A DNA stretch of 64,000 nt from Gallibacterium trehalosifermentans (lineage in GTDB: Bacteria > Pseudomonadota > Gammaproteobacteria > Enterobacterales > Pasteurellaceae). The notes under the pieces were generated by a model that saw only the letters and a program-made list of their open reading frames with translations, was not told the origin of the DNA and made no database searches. Shown here piece by piece: positions 46,137-54,372 of the stretch. The position numbers and the translations under genes are program-made. Numbering within the stretch: the stretch's first letter is position 1; each line of letters opens with the position of its first letter. The stretch spans positions 1 to 64,000 of the forward strand of contig NZ_JBHLWB010000007.1 of the NCBI RefSeq assembly GCF_042433055.1. The letters are read 5' to 3'.

Positions 46137-46159
46137 GCCTGTAGTCATTACAGGGTCAA
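46129..46159 (-). promoter_or_regulatory. MerR-type promoter and operator of the CDF gene
   Basis: On the minus strand TTGACC (46154-46159) and TATAGT (46129-46134) are separated by 19 bases instead of 17. The spacer holds the dyad CCTGTAATGACTACAGG. The stretched spacer plus central dyad is the hallmark of promoters twisted open by MerR-family activators. Confidence 0.88.
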
Positions 46160-46166
46160 GCGTATT

Positions 46167-46565
46167 ATGCAATTTTTTACAATTAAACAACTGAGTTTAA
46201 AAAGTGGCATTCATATTGAAACAATTCGTTTTTATGAAAAATCACAGCTAATTTTTCCTGCTCAAAGAGCAAGTAATGGTTATCGACAATTTACTGTAAC
46301 GCATTTGCAGCAATTAAAATTTATTAAATCTTGTCGTACGTTAGGTTTTGATTTATCAGAAATTAAAACGTTGTTGATGTTACAAAATTCTCCAGAAACA
46401 GATTGCCAAGATGCTAATCAGATTGCAGAACATCATCTATTGTTAGTAGATGAGAAAATTAAAGAGTTACAAAAAATTCGTGAGTTATTAGAGAGCATGG
46501 TGCAGTGTGATCAACATACAGTTAAGCAGTGTTTAGTAATTAATACCTTGAAAGATAAGGGGTAA
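46167..46565 (+). CDS. MerR-family heavy-metal-responsive regulator (CadR/PbrR/ZntR type)
   Basis: 132-residue regulator. The winged helix-turn-helix FTIKQLSLKSGIHIETIRFYEK opens the protein; the coiled-coil dimerisation helix spans about 84-112. Metal ligands appear as Cys80, Cys114 and Cys122, the three-Cys layout of CadR/PbrR rather than CueR (two Cys). It faces the CDF transporter and the operator lies between them, so it should activate efflux on metal binding. No Shine-Dalgarno is obvious. Confidence 0.9.
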   Translation: MQFFTIKQLSLKSGIHIETIRFYEKSQLIFPAQRASNGYRQFTVTHLQQLKFIKSCRTLGFDLSEIKTLLMLQNSPETDCQDANQIAEHHLLLVDEKIKELQKIRELLESMVQCDQHTVKQCLVINTLKDKG

Positions 46566-46569
46566 AAAT

Positions 46570-46600
46570 AACGCTTGCCTATAGTAGTAAGACAAGCGTT
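46570..46600 (-). terminator. Terminator after cysK
   Basis: AACGCTTG / CAAGCGTT outer stem with a 15-base loop. On the minus strand it is followed by ATTTTT. It also sits five bases after the merR stop and may serve both convergent genes. Confidence 0.65.
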
Positions 46601-46626
46601 TGATTTACACACAGGAGAAAGAGAAA

Positions 46627-47577
46627 TTAAATCTCAATATCTGCGAATAATGCAGTACTGAGGTAACGTTCCGCCGCAGACGGTAAAATAGCAACAATTA
46701 ATTTATCTTTAAATTCTGGTAGTTTTGCAATACGATCCGCAGCAGCTACTGCAGCACCAGAAGAAATTCCTACTAAAAGACCTTCTTTTTCAAGTAACAA
46801 ACGAGCAGTTTTAATTGCCGTATCACTATCTACTTTTTCAACACGATCAACTAATGATAGGTCAAGGTTTTTTGGAATAAAACCTGCTCCAATTCCTTGA
46901 ATTTTGTGTGGACCTGGTTTTAATTCTTCCCCAGCAAGATATTGAGTAATAATTGGTGATTCTTCTGGTTCAACAGCAACTGAAACAATGTTTTTCTTCT
47001 GGTCTAATTTAATATATTGTGAAATACCAGTAATGGTACCACCAGTCCCTACTCCAGCAACAAGCACATCAATTTTACCTTCACTATCATTCCAAATTTC
47101 AGGACCAGTTGTTTGGCGATGGATAGCAGGGTTAGCTGGGTTTTCAAATTGTTTAAGCATCACATAACGATCTGGATCAGAGTTTAAAATTTCTTCTGCT
47201 TTCGCAATGGCACCTTTCATACCTTTAGCACCTTCAGTCAAAATAAGGTTTACACCAAGGCTTTTTAGGAGTTTTTTACGTTCATTACTCATGGTTTCAG
47301 GCATTGTAATAGTAATTTTATAACCACGAGCAGCAGCAACATAGGCAAGTGCAATGCCAGTATTACCACTGGTTGCATCAATAATTTCTTTATCTTTAGT
47401 TAAAATACCATCTTTCTCTGCTTGCCAAACCATATTGGCACCAATACGGCATTTTACGCTGAAACTTGGGTTACGACCTTCAACTTTCACCACAAGATTA
47501 CCGTTTTGTCCAAAATGTTGTAAACGAACGAGAGGAGTGTGGCCAATACTTAATGTGTTATCTGCATAAATAGTCAT
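46627..47577 (-). CDS. cysK: Cysteine synthase A (O-acetylserine sulfhydrylase)
   Basis: PLP enzyme that makes L-cysteine from O-acetylserine and sulfide. 316 residues. The PLP lysine lies in NPSFSVKCRIGANM, the substrate loop is DATSGNTGIAL, and the phosphate cup is GVGTGGTITG. The C-terminus ends in Ile, which can matter where CysE docks. Compared with E. coli, the Lys context has Cys after Lys (VKCR), typical of the A isozyme. Single gene; GGAG lies about 10 bases upstream of its ATG. Confidence 0.96.
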   Translation of the reverse strand: MTIYADNTLSIGHTPLVRLQHFGQNGNLVVKVEGRNPSFSVKCRIGANMVWQAEKDGILTKDKEIIDATSGNTGIALAYVAAARGYKITITMPETMSNERKKLLKSLGVNLILTEGAKGMKGAIAKAEEILNSDPDRYVMLKQFENPANPAIHRQTTGPEIWNDSEGKIDVLVAGVGTGGTITGISQYIKLDQKKNIVSVAVEPEESPIITQYLAGEELKPGPHKIQGIGAGFIPKNLDLSLVDRVEKVDSDTAIKTARLLLEKEGLLVGISSGAAVAAADRIAKLPEFKDKLIVAILPSAAERYLSTALFADIEI

Positions 47578-47716
47578 AATTAATTTCTCCGAATGATATA
47601 TTCATTGATTAAGATGCAAGTAGATTACTCTTAAGCAGAAAAGATGAACAATGCCTATTGGCTATATTTTATAACTGAATGGAATTTATCTTAGAGATGA
47701 TACGCTTTTTAGCTAT

Positions 47717-47747
47717 AAAAAAGCCAACAAACAGCAAGTTTGTTGGC
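47717..47747 (-). terminator. Rho-independent terminator after acs
   Basis: GCCAACAAAC / GTTTGTTGGC perfect 10-bp stem with a 5-base loop. On the minus strand it ends in a T6-7 run. Confidence 0.92.
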
Positions 47748-47766
47748 ATAGATGAAATAAAGAAAA

Positions 47767-49731
47767 TTATAAAATTTGGCGTTGTAGTTGCCCAATAATT
47801 TGCGGATTTTCTAAGGTAGAAATATCTTGTGTGATGACTTCATTTTTCGCAATCGAACGTAATAAACGGCGCATAATTTTACCCGAACGTGTTTTTGGTA
47901 AGTTTTCTGCAAAACGAATATCTTCTGGTCGGGCAATTTTGCCAATTTCTTGTGCCACCCATTGTTTGAGTTCTTCGGCGACGTGTTTAGCCTCCTGATC
48001 ATCAGGAATTGAACGGTTTAATACCACGAACGCCACAATCGCTTCCCCTTTGATTTCATCTGGTTTACCAACAACAGCCGCTTCTGCGACTTTTTCATTA
48101 GCGACTAATGCTGATTCAATTTCCATGGTGCCAAGACGATGCCCTGAAACATTGAGTACATCATCAGTACGACCAAGAATCCAGAAATAACCATCTTCAT
48201 CACGATGAGCTGAGTCGCCAGCGACGTAATATTTACCACCGAGTTCTTCAGGAAAATAGGTTTTCTTATACCGTTGATCATCATTCCAAACCGTACGCAA
48301 CATAGATGGGAAAGGGCGTTTTATGACTAAAATACCACCACTGCTATCGGTAATTTTTTGTCCAGTTTCATCAACAACATCTGCCATAATGCCTGGCTGT
48401 GGTAAGGTACAAGAACCTGGTTTTAAGGACGTAATACCAGGTAATGGGGATAACATTATTGAACCCGTTTCAGTTTGCCACCAAGTATCAACAATCGGGC
48501 AGCGCCCTTGCCCAATAACATCATATAACCATATCCATGCCGATGGATTAATTGGTTCCCCTACGCTACCTAATAAACGTAATGAGGAGAGATCATATTT
48601 ACGTGGAATATGATCACCAAAGCGAGTTAAAGCACGAATTAAAGTCGGCGAGGTATAAAAGACATTGACTTTATGGCGCTGGATAATCCGCCAGATCCGT
48701 CCCGCATCAGGATAACTTGGTACCCCCTCATAAATGACTTGTGTTGCGCCATTGGCTAATGGACCATAACAAACATAGGAATGCCCTGTAATCCAGCCCA
48801 CATCAGCACTACACCAATAAACATCTTCTGGTTTATTGTCAAAGATATTGCGGAAAGTATTAATTGCGCCGAGTAAATAACCAGCGGTACTATGCACAAT
48901 GCCTTTTGGTTTACCTGTTGAACCTGAGGTATAAAGGATAAATAAAGGATCTTCGGCATCTAACCATTCAGGCTCACAAAATGCAGGTTGATTTTTTGAT
49001 AATTCGTGCCACCAAAGATCTCGTCCTTTTACCCAAGGTGTATCAATATTTAAGCGATAATAAACAATCACTTTTTCAATGGTTTCGCAGCCCATTTCTA
49101 AGGCATTATCGACAGTTTCTTTTAGTGGAATAATTTTACCACCGCGTAAACCGCCATTAGCGGTAATGACTATTTTCGCGCCAGCATCTTCAATACGATC
49201 ACGTAATGCACTGGCAGAGAAGCCGCCAAAAACAACGGAATGGATTGCCCCAATTCTGGCGCATGCTTGCATAGCAATCACAGCTTCGACAACCATCGGC
49301 ATATAAATCACGATACGATCACCTTTACGAACACCTTGTTCACGCAGCGCATTAGCAAAACGACAAACACGATTATGTAGTTGTTGGTAAGTAAAGGTAT
49401 TCACTTGCCCAAAATCAGATTCAAAAATGAGAGCCACTTTGTCAGATTTATCAGGTAAATGCCGATCTAAACAGTTATAGGAGGCATTGAGTTTGCCATC
49501 AATAAACCATTTATAGAAAGGGGCATTACTGCCATCAAAGATGGTCATAAATGGTTTTTTCCAACTAATTAATTCTCGTGCTAAATCTGCCCAATAATTT
49601 AAATAATCTTGATCAGCAAAGTCCCAAAGTTGTTGATATTGTTCATTATTACCGATATTCGCTTGTTGACGGAATTCATCGCTAGGAGGGAATATACGGT
49701 TTTCTTTTAAGATTGAATCTAATTGTTGCAT
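47767..49731 (-). CDS. acs: Acetyl-CoA synthetase
   Basis: Activates acetate to acetyl-CoA through acetyl-AMP; allows acetate scavenging. Motifs: P-loop YTSGSTGKPKG, the A5 region WWQTETG, hinge GRTDDVLNVSGHRLG, and the C-terminal acetylation-type lysine in TRSGKIMRR. Start taken at 49731 (654 residues, E. coli 652), with AAGGAG nine bases upstream. An ATG six bases earlier and a GTG at 49770 are less likely. A CRP-like site lies about 115-125 bases upstream. Confidence 0.96.
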   Translation of the reverse strand: MQQLDSILKENRIFPPSDEFRQQANIGNNEQYQQLWDFADQDYLNYWADLARELISWKKPFMTIFDGSNAPFYKWFIDGKLNASYNCLDRHLPDKSDKVALIFESDFGQVNTFTYQQLHNRVCRFANALREQGVRKGDRIVIYMPMVVEAVIAMQACARIGAIHSVVFGGFSASALRDRIEDAGAKIVITANGGLRGGKIIPLKETVDNALEMGCETIEKVIVYYRLNIDTPWVKGRDLWWHELSKNQPAFCEPEWLDAEDPLFILYTSGSTGKPKGIVHSTAGYLLGAINTFRNIFDNKPEDVYWCSADVGWITGHSYVCYGPLANGATQVIYEGVPSYPDAGRIWRIIQRHKVNVFYTSPTLIRALTRFGDHIPRKYDLSSLRLLGSVGEPINPSAWIWLYDVIGQGRCPIVDTWWQTETGSIMLSPLPGITSLKPGSCTLPQPGIMADVVDETGQKITDSSGGILVIKRPFPSMLRTVWNDDQRYKKTYFPEELGGKYYVAGDSAHRDEDGYFWILGRTDDVLNVSGHRLGTMEIESALVANEKVAEAAVVGKPDEIKGEAIVAFVVLNRSIPDDQEAKHVAEELKQWVAQEIGKIARPEDIRFAENLPKTRSGKIMRRLLRSIAKNEVITQDISTLENPQIIGQLQRQIL

Positions 49732-49845
49732 AAGCATCTTCTCCTTAGTGAGTGAGTAAGAGCGATGCACGGCTTAACGAATCGCTTAGGTATTAACAAC
49801 TTACAGAAAAGTTAAATAATAATCAATTTTTTGTTAATAAAATGT

Positions 49846-49861
49846 TTTAATCAAGATCACA
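49846..49861 (-). promoter_or_regulatory. Candidate CRP site of acs
   Basis: On the minus strand TGTGATCTTGATTAAA: a perfect left half and centre close to the TGTGATCTAGATCACA consensus, with a weak right half. acs is CRP-activated in E. coli, which supports the reading. Confidence 0.45.
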
Positions 49862-49994
49862 AATTTGATAAATTTTTGCCGAAAAATAAATATATAGGGG
49901 GAAATGTGATAATTGGAAAGAAATGAGCAGATGGTAAGATTGAATTTCTATCAATATAAGAGAATATCTTTATAGCAAAAGTTTGATAGTTTAG

Positions 49995-50018
49995 AGGTCG
50001 GATACAAGTCTCCGACCT
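49995..50018. repeat. Short intergenic palindrome, copy 1 at the SRPBCC gene
   Basis: AGGTCGGA / TCCGACCT arms around TACAAGTC. Nearly identical in core to the palindromes at 50552-50571 and 21930-21949. Confidence 0.65.
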
Positions 50019-50091
50019 ACACTTTATTTTCTAATCACATCATTTGATGATACAAATTTAATTGAAGAGAAAAACAACTCGGATTTTTTTT

Positions 50092-50101
50092 GGGGGGGGG
50101 G
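50092..50101 (+). repeat. G10 homopolymer before the SRPBCC start codon
   Basis: Ten consecutive G residues preceded by eight T residues and ending two bases before the ATG at 50104. It occupies the ribosome-binding position, so length changes by slippage could alter translation. Confidence 0.8.
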
Positions 50102-50103
50102 AA

Positions 50104-50499
50104 ATGGCAATTTCAAGCATCACATCAATCATCAAAAAGGATATTCACAAAGTTTGGGAACTTATTTTAGCGGTGGAGAACTACCCTGCTTGGCGGAGCG
50201 ATATTCGCAAAACGAAAATAATTAATGACAAGCAATTTATCGAATATAGCAAAGAGGGATATGCCACGACATTTACCATTACCGCCCAAGAACCCTATAA
50301 ACGCTGGGAATTTGATATGGAAAATAGCCATATCAAAGGGCATTGGATTGGGGTTTTTATTGCTAAAGGAGATGAAACGCAAATTGAATTTACAGAAAAT
50401 GTCATTGCCAAAAAGTGGTTTATCAAACCTTTTGTCAAATTTTATTTAGCAAAACAACAAAAGCACTTTGTGCTTGATTTAAAAAAGGCGTTGGAATAG
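50104..50499 (+). CDS. SRPBCC-fold protein (polyketide cyclase/START-like) of unknown function
   Basis: 131 residues with the helix-grip pattern: an N-terminal strand AISSITSIIKKDIHKVWELI, the phrase VENYPAWRSDIRKT, central beta strands with TTFTITAQEP and GHWIGVFIAKGDETQIEFTE, and a long C-terminal helix. These proteins bind small hydrophobic ligands, but nothing indicates which. The start at 50104 follows the G10 tract; an in-frame TTG at 50062 would translate the tract itself. Flanked on both sides by the same short palindrome between acs and purT, which suggests a cassette-like insertion. Confidence 0.8.
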   Translation: MAISSITSIIKKDIHKVWELILAVENYPAWRSDIRKTKIINDKQFIEYSKEGYATTFTITAQEPYKRWEFDMENSHIKGHWIGVFIAKGDETQIEFTENVIAKKWFIKPFVKFYLAKQQKHFVLDLKKALE

Positions 50500-50551
50500 T
50501 CATCTCACTCGAATTTTTAAATCCAACAATTTTTGGTAAGGGTTTGAAAGC

Positions 50552-50571
50552 GTCGGATACAAGTATCCGAC
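50552..50571. repeat. Short intergenic palindrome, copy 2 at the SRPBCC gene
   Basis: GTCGGATAC-AA-GTATCCGAC perfect palindrome between the convergent ends of the SRPBCC gene and purT. It could act as a terminator, but no long T run follows on either strand. Confidence 0.65.
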
Positions 50572-50582
50572 CTCTTTGTATT

Positions 50583-51764
50583 TTATAGTTTTATTACTAA
50601 TTGATCATAAGCGCGTTTTGCTTTAGCCCGTGCTTGTTCTGTTTCTTCTGCACTGGCTAAAATTACTCCTAACCGACGGTGTCCGTTCACTTCGCCTTTA
50701 CCGAATAAACGTAAGCCTGTATCAGGTTCAGCTAACACTTTTTCTAAATTAGCAAAACTGACTTGTGTTGATTTACCCTCAACAACGATTGCTTTGGACG
50801 CACTTGGTGCAAGTAATTTAATTTGTGGAATTGGTAAGCCAAGAATAGCTCGCGCGTGTAGTGCAAACTCAGACAGATCTTGTGAAATTAGGGTAACCAT
50901 ACCTGTATCATGTGGACGAGGTGAAACTTCATTGAAAATAATGTCATCACCACAAACAAACAATTCAACGCCAAAAATGCCGTAACCACCTAATGCACCA
51001 GTGATTTTTTCAGCGATTTGTTGGGCTTTCTGTAAAGCCACTTCACTCATTACTTGTGGTTGCCAAGATTCACGATAATCGCCATCTACTTGAACGTGCC
51101 CTATTGGGGCGAGGAAAGCGGTGCCATCACGATGACGAACGGTTAATAAAGTAATTTCATAGTCAAATTTGATAAATCCTTCGACAATGACCCGACCACC
51201 GCCAGCACGCCCACCCTCTTGGGCATATTGCCATGCTTTTTCTAAATCATTTGAATTTTTTAGAATACTCTGCCCATGCCCAGAAGAGCTCATAATTGGT
51301 TTGACTACACAAGGTAAACCAATATCCTTCACTGCTTGTTGAAAATCTGTGAAGTTATCAACAAAACGGAATGGTGAGGTAGGCAAACCTAATTCTTCAG
51401 CCGCTAAACGTCTGATTCCCTCACGATTCATCGTTAATTTCACTGCTTTTGCCGACGGAATGACGTTAAAACCTTGTTGTTCTAACTCGACTAACGTATC
51501 TGTTGCAATCGCTTCGACTTCTGGGACAATATAATCAGGTTTTTCTTTTTCAATCAATGCTTTGAGTGCTGCACCATCTAGCATTGAGATAGTGTAGGAA
51601 CGGTGTGCTACTTGTTGTGCAGGCGCATTGTCATAGCGATCGACTGCAATCACTTCGACGCCAAGGCGTTGTAACTCAATCACAACTTCTTTCCCTAATT
51701 CGCCTGATCCTAGCATCATTACTTTTGTTGCTACAGGTGTAAGCGGTGTACCCAATGTTGTCAT
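50583..51764 (-). CDS. purT: Formate-dependent GAR transformylase (PurT)
   Basis: Makes formylglycinamide ribonucleotide from GAR, formate and ATP in purine synthesis. 393 residues, ATP-grasp fold. N-terminal VMMLGSGELGKEVVIE, grasp region PCVVKPIMSSSGHGQS, and metal-binding FNEVSPRPHDTGMVT are present. GAGG precedes the ATG. Minus-strand single gene between luxS and the SRPBCC gene. Confidence 0.97.
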   Translation of the reverse strand: MTTLGTPLTPVATKVMMLGSGELGKEVVIELQRLGVEVIAVDRYDNAPAQQVAHRSYTISMLDGAALKALIEKEKPDYIVPEVEAIATDTLVELEQQGFNVIPSAKAVKLTMNREGIRRLAAEELGLPTSPFRFVDNFTDFQQAVKDIGLPCVVKPIMSSSGHGQSILKNSNDLEKAWQYAQEGGRAGGGRVIVEGFIKFDYEITLLTVRHRDGTAFLAPIGHVQVDGDYRESWQPQVMSEVALQKAQQIAEKITGALGGYGIFGVELFVCGDDIIFNEVSPRPHDTGMVTLISQDLSEFALHARAILGLPIPQIKLLAPSASKAIVVEGKSTQVSFANLEKVLAEPDTGLRLFGKGEVNGHRRLGVILASAEETEQARAKAKRAYDQLVIKL

Positions 51765-51817
51765 AAAATATCCTCTGTTGTGTGCAAATATAGTCTATAG
51801 ATCTAGTAAAAAATAAA

Positions 51818-51841
51818 AAGCCAAGTTAGAAAACTTGGCTT
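51818..51841 (-). terminator. Rho-independent terminator after luxS
   Basis: AAGCCAAGTT / AACTTGGCTT perfect 10-bp stem with a 4-base loop. On the minus strand it is followed by TTTATTTTTT. It lies seven bases after the luxS stop. Confidence 0.92.
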
Positions 51842-51847
51842 AAAAAA

Positions 51848-52354
51848 TTAGTGATTTAAAAAACTGTCATCAAGGAGTAAATCCTGATTATTATTAATGC
51901 CAATGCCCAGTTCTAATACTTTTTGGGCGGCAATTTTAGCATCAGCGAGTGAATGTTCGGTATAGGTTCCACACTGATATTCATTTAATTCAGGAATCTG
52001 TTTTTCACTTTCAACTTTTAATACATCTTGCATGGCTTTTTCCCAAGCAAGAGCAACTTGTTGTTCAGTTGGAGAGCCAATTAAACTCATATAGAACCCT
52101 GTACGGCACCCCATTGGTGAAATATCAATAATTTCTACATTACTACTATTTAAGTGATCACGCATAAATCCAGCGAAAAGATGTTCAAGGGTATGAATGC
52201 CTTTCGGACTGATGCTATCTTTGTTTGGTTTGCAAAAGCGTAAATCAAAAACGGTAATTTGGTCGCCTTTTGGGGTTTGCATCGTTTTAGCAACACGTAC
52301 GGCAGGTGCTTGCATTTTGATATGGTCAACTTTAAAACTGTCTAGTAATGGCAT
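51848..52354 (-). CDS. luxS: S-ribosylhomocysteine lyase (autoinducer-2 synthase)
   Basis: Cleaves S-ribosylhomocysteine to homocysteine and DPD, the AI-2 precursor. 168 residues. Metal ligands His54 and His58 in HTLEH, with Cys128, and catalytic Glu57 and Cys83 (GCRTGFY) are all present, so it should be active. AAGGA precedes the ATG. Upstream lies a region with a terminator facing the opposite way. Confidence 0.97.
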   Translation of the reverse strand: MPLLDSFKVDHIKMQAPAVRVAKTMQTPKGDQITVFDLRFCKPNKDSISPKGIHTLEHLFAGFMRDHLNSSNVEIIDISPMGCRTGFYMSLIGSPTEQQVALAWEKAMQDVLKVESEKQIPELNEYQCGTYTEHSLADAKIAAQKVLELGIGINNNQDLLLDDSFLNH

Positions 52355-52406
52355 GAAAAAATCCTTATTTTTAATTTAATTGAACTTTTCTAAAATCGCT
52401 TTGTCT

Positions 52407-52480
52407 TATAAGCTGCAACATAATGGTTGTTTAAATTAGTTCCTTAGGTTATTGCCGCTCAGATGAGTGGCTTTTTTTAT
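52407..52480 (+). ncRNA. Candidate small RNA ending in an orphan terminator
   Basis: About 70 bases on the plus strand in the luxS/oxidoreductase gap. They contain a weak hairpin (CAAC...GTTG, near 52416-52430) and end at a good intrinsic terminator. No plus-strand gene lies upstream to explain that terminator. The promoter (TTGAAC at 52380, TATAAG near 52407) has an overlong spacer, so the 5' end is unknown. Function is not known. Confidence 0.35.
52454..52478 (+). terminator. Orphan plus-strand intrinsic terminator
   Basis: GCCGCTC / GAGTGGC 7-bp stem (one G-T pair), loop AGAT, followed by seven T residues. The neighbouring genes on both sides are read from the minus strand. Confidence 0.75.
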
Positions 52481-52557
52481 TTTAAGATCGGAGACTTGTG
52501 ATTGTATAGTCATTTCTTAGAACAAATTTTTATTTCTTATAAAGAAATACTCACTTG

Positions 52558-53502
52558 TTATAAATAATTAAGATCTAAAATAATTTTTCCTTGTGTAGCA
52601 CCTGTTTCTAATAAACGGTGTGCCGTTTGTATTTCTTTAAGTGGAAAAATTTGTGCAATCTGTAAATGTAATGTGTTATTTGCTAAGTAACCTAACATAG
52701 TAGCGAGATCATCTCGGCTTGGTACGGCAAGCATTTTTTCCACAATCAGTTGTTGTTGTTCACCAGCCTGTTGTAATAAAGGGACATAAATGGTTGGAAT
52801 ACAGATCACACGTCCACCTTTTTTCACCATTTTTAACGCATTTACACCACTTTCACCACCGACTAAATCAATAAAGAGATCAGCCTGTAAATCGGGATAA
52901 TTTTTTGGCTGGTGATAATCAAACCATTGTGTTGCACCTAATGCTAATGCCGCTTCACTTTTGCCTTGAGAGCAGATAACGGAAATTTTCACTGGTTGTT
53001 TAGCAAGTAATTGCAACAATAAATGACCTACACCACCTAATGGTGCAGAAAGCAGAATATGTTGCTCTGGTTGTAAGTTAGCTTGTTTTAATATTTGGTA
53101 AGCAGTTACTGCAACGGTTGGCATTGCACCTGCGGCAAGTAATGAAACTTGTTCAGGCACATTTGCCACTAAAGCTGCATCGACCGCGACATAACGCGCA
53201 TAACCGCCACCCTCAAAAGTGAGGGCGGTAACACGATCACCAATGGTAAAACCACTTTCACTACCCGCCTGAATCACAATTCCAGCAACATCAAATCCTA
53301 AAATAGCAGGAAAGCGTGATTTAAATTTTTCTGCTCCCCACCCTAACCCTTTGCGTGTTTTAAAATCAACAGGATTAATGCCTGCAAAATGATTTTCAAT
53401 TAATACTTGCTGTGGAGAAATTTCTGGAAGAGGTAAATGTTCTTGAAAGATAAGAACATCTGCTTCACCAAACTGACTAATGGTTGCACCGTAATTTTGC
53501 AT
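52558..53502 (-). CDS. Zinc-independent quinone oxidoreductase-like dehydrogenase (MDR superfamily)
   Basis: 314 residues, GroES-like N-terminal domain plus NAD(P)-binding Rossmann domain. NHFAGINPVDFKTRKG and GFDVAGIVIQAGSE are QOR-type phrases; the nucleotide loop is APLGGVGHLLLQLL. No structural-zinc Cys cluster is seen. Likely an NADPH-dependent quinone or enone reductase; the substrate is unknown. Divergent from the AhpD-like gene 220 bases away, so the pair may respond together to redox stress. Confidence 0.85.
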   Translation of the reverse strand: MQNYGATISQFGEADVLIFQEHLPLPEISPQQVLIENHFAGINPVDFKTRKGLGWGAEKFKSRFPAILGFDVAGIVIQAGSESGFTIGDRVTALTFEGGGYARYVAVDAALVANVPEQVSLLAAGAMPTVAVTAYQILKQANLQPEQHILLSAPLGGVGHLLLQLLAKQPVKISVICSQGKSEAALALGATQWFDYHQPKNYPDLQADLFIDLVGGESGVNALKMVKKGGRVICIPTIYVPLLQQAGEQQQLIVEKMLAVPSRDDLATMLGYLANNTLHLQIAQIFPLKEIQTAHRLLETGATQGKIILDLNYL

Positions 53503-53722
53503 AATATTGTCCTAATATTTCAGTAAATAATATGATTTATAATTATTTTTTATTGTGATCATTTTTCCCCATAATCCTGATTGCCAGTATATCAGAATGT
53601 ACTTTAACCGCTTTTATAATATTTCATTATATTAAAGTGATTTTTCATATTTAGAAATGTGATGTGGGTCATTTATTATTTTTGCTAACCCTATTTATAA
53701 ATGAATATACGAGGATTAAATT

Positions 53723-54268
53723 ATGTCAGTATTCCCAATTCACACGATTGAAAGCGCACCTGAATCTACTCGCTCAGTATTAGAGGCAGTAAAAAAAGCA
53801 AATGGTTTTATTCCTAACTTAATTGGCGTATTAGCCAATGCGCCTACTGCATTAGAAACTTACCGTACTGTTGGCGAAATTAATGGACGAAATAGTTTAA
53901 CAGCAGAGGAAAGAGAAGTGGTACAAATTACGGCGGCTGTTGTAAATGGCTGTGGGTTTTGTGTGGCGGGGCATACAAAAATTTCATTAAAGTTACTGCG
54001 TATGCCTAAAGAGGTGGTCGAGGCGATTAGAACAACGGCGAGAATTGATGCGTCTGCAAAACTTGATACGTTAGCGCGTTTTACACTTGTTGTAATTTTG
54101 CAAAAAGCAAAACTGACGCAAGCGCAATTACAGGCGTTTTTTGCTGCAGGGTATACACCACAAAATGCGATTGATGTTATTTTAGGGGTGAGTCTTGCTA
54201 CATTATGTAATTATGTTAACAATCTTGCAGAAACGCCAATTAATCCAGAATTGCAGGAGTTTATTTAA
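53723..54268 (+). CDS. AhpD-like/carboxymuconolactone decarboxylase family protein
   Basis: 181 residues. The CMD core carries CGFC at 77-80 and His84 (NGCGFCVAGHTKI), the redox dithiol of AhpD-type alkylhydroperoxidases rather than a true decarboxylase. Upstream Glu residues (about 62-67) complete the usual proton relay. It probably has peroxidase or disulfide-reductase activity; the partner is unknown. GAGGA precedes the ATG. Divergent from the oxidoreductase gene. Confidence 0.88.
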   Translation: MSVFPIHTIESAPESTRSVLEAVKKANGFIPNLIGVLANAPTALETYRTVGEINGRNSLTAEEREVVQITAAVVNGCGFCVAGHTKISLKLLRMPKEVVEAIRTTARIDASAKLDTLARFTLVVILQKAKLTQAQLQAFFAAGYTPQNAIDVILGVSLATLCNYVNNLAETPINPELQEFI

Positions 54269-54372
54269 ATTTATGGGGGATTAATGATACTTAGACTACT
54301 GACAAATCAGAGTTAAGTAAGATCTTTATAAAATACTCAATGGGTTCCCTTGTGTCTTTCCCGAATGGAGGA

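Larger units (their letters stand above)
49732..50091. other. Intergenic region acs / SRPBCC gene
   Basis: About 360 bases. It holds the presumed acs promoter with a candidate CRP site, a short palindrome at 49995-50018, and the T8-G10 homopolymer before the next start codon. No gene was seen. Confidence 0.5.
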
